This document shows positions 63,228 through 64,000 of a stretch of 64,000 bases of DNA, in pieces. Made by a program: the position numbers and the translations under genes. The stretch lies in contig NC_037592.1 of NCBI RefSeq assembly GCF_003073045.1, positions 9,824,007 through 9,888,006 of the forward strand, given 5' to 3'. How positions within the stretch are numbered: position 1 is the stretch's first letter; each line of letters begins with the position of its first letter. The stretch comes from Pomacea canaliculata. Taxonomy: Eukaryota > Mollusca > Gastropoda > Architaenioglossa > Ampullariidae. Below the pieces are notes generated by a model. The model was not told where the DNA came from and ran no database searches. It saw nothing but the letters and a program-made list of their open reading frames with translations.

Positions 63228-63624
63228 CTGCAAAGATAGGAGCCTGAAGCTGTGATTACAATGCCAGGTACCGGAAGAAGCTTTTAAAAATATCATGCTC
63301 TCATATACAATCACACAGAAACAAATGTAATAAGAAGCTTTGAAAAAATTCTGTGGCTGTGACAAAAACATATAGTCACATGGTTTAGAAAGAAAGATAA
63401 ATGTGCAAACTGTGGAAAAACACAAGACATTACCAAACAATTACATGAACCCACTTTATATTAAATTCCATAAACATCCCAGTAATAAGACCATCAAAAC
63501 AAAGATTCCAGCATAAGCAATCATAAACTAAAGGCACATACAAATAGACTACAAAAAACACTGTGTTGACTTCCTTTAACGGTTTTGTGAAGGAGACATC
63601 AAGAATGGAAAAAAAGAGTAAGAG

Positions 63625-63957
63625 GTGTCCCCAAAACTCATATGCCACTGGAAGGTCAAGGAGGGACAAAGAGATGTGGCGGCCATTGAGAGCATGCCGT
63701 TGCTGGGCTTCGAAGTGACCAGGATGACCACTGATAATATTATGGATGAATTTGCTGAGGATTCATCTTCAAATGAAGATGTGAATGATCCCACACCAAA
63801 ATCGACACGGGTAACATCTAGAAAGTTTTCAAGAAGCCAGTTCATTTTCTTACATTTTCAGCAAATCACATCGAAATTGAGTGATGCAAAATTACAACGA
63901 TTGGAGTTTGAGATTCATAAATTGATCATGCAACATCTTGAGGACGAGTCAACATAA
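63625..63957 (+). CDS. Possible ORF with a BESS-like C-terminal motif
   Basis: The + frame reads DVAAIESMPLLGFEV, then an acidic stretch (MDEFAEDSSSNEDVNDPTP), then SQFIFLHFQQITSKLSDAKL followed by QRLEFEIHKLIMQHLEDE and a TAA at 63955-63957. The last part resembles a BESS motif (a roughly 40-residue hydrophobic-spaced helix pair), which usually follows a MADF DNA-binding domain with an acidic linker between. The upstream MADF part is not evident, and the true start or splice acceptor is unclear. It could also be a remnant of a transposon-derived MADF/BESS gene. It overlaps the proposed minus-strand gene's intron space. Confidence 0.3.
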   Translation: MSPKLICHWKVKEGQRDVAAIESMPLLGFEVTRMTTDNIMDEFAEDSSSNEDVNDPTPKSTRVTSRKFSRSQFIFLHFQQITSKLSDAKLQRLEFEIHKLIMQHLEDEST

Positions 63958-64000
63958 TAGAAATGTTCCTTGGATCCATTTTCAGCCTCAAAGAAAACAT

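Overview
The window is animal nuclear DNA. It is AT-rich, has spliced genes with GT-AG introns, and carries scattered relics of hAT, Tigger/pogo and LINE elements. The recognisable proteins (CNOT11, NUP50, PHF21A and a receptor tyrosine phosphatase) are metazoan. Intron sizes, element content and the divergence of the orthologues suggest an invertebrate, probably a lophotrochozoan such as a mollusc; the species placement is inference.

Layout. (1) 423-1506, + strand: the last four coding exons of CNOT11 (CCR4-NOT subunit 11), whose 5' part lies left of the window. (2) 1507-4529: CNOT11 3' UTR, a LINE relic near 2.3-2.55 kb and sequence with no recognised gene. (3) 4530-21641, + strand: a 24-exon receptor-type protein tyrosine phosphatase-like gene with signal peptide, Ig domain, cysteine-rich EGF-like exons, FN3 domains, a membrane-proximal domain, one transmembrane helix and two degenerate PTP domains. 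All splice phases fit, but four one-base reading-frame shifts are present. Its introns hold two hAT-type miniature elements and one Tigger-type element, each with target-site duplications. (4) 23479-30949, - strand: NUP50, seven coding exons, complete. (5) 30950-33217: a divergent promoter region shared by NUP50 and the next gene. (6) 33218-47081, + strand: a PHF21A/BHC80 orthologue, 14 coding exons, complete, with one GC-AG intron and a 3' UTR probably running to about 51.9 kb. (7) 51.9-54.3 kb: intergenic, with a 601-bp inverted-repeat element. (8) 54358-59019, + strand: an unrecognised gene of about 331 residues, rebuilt from four phase-compatible exons; its last two exons are the firmest. 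(9) 59020-64000: 3' sequence, a repeat copy, a possible minus-strand 3' UTR and terminal exon, and a possible BESS-motif ORF at the right edge.

The genes are not an operon and share no pathway as a group. NUP50 (nuclear import) and PHF21A (LSD1-CoREST chromatin reader) are housekeeping or nuclear genes in a head-to-head pair. CNOT11 belongs to mRNA deadenylation. The phosphatase-like gene stands out: its exons are much richer in GC and CpG than those of its neighbours, its catalytic motifs are altered in both PTP domains, and it carries a coding minisatellite.

I found no CRISPR array, bacterial-type system, rRNA or tRNA that I can support. The most interesting material is the pseudophosphatase-like receptor and the unidentified 331-residue protein.
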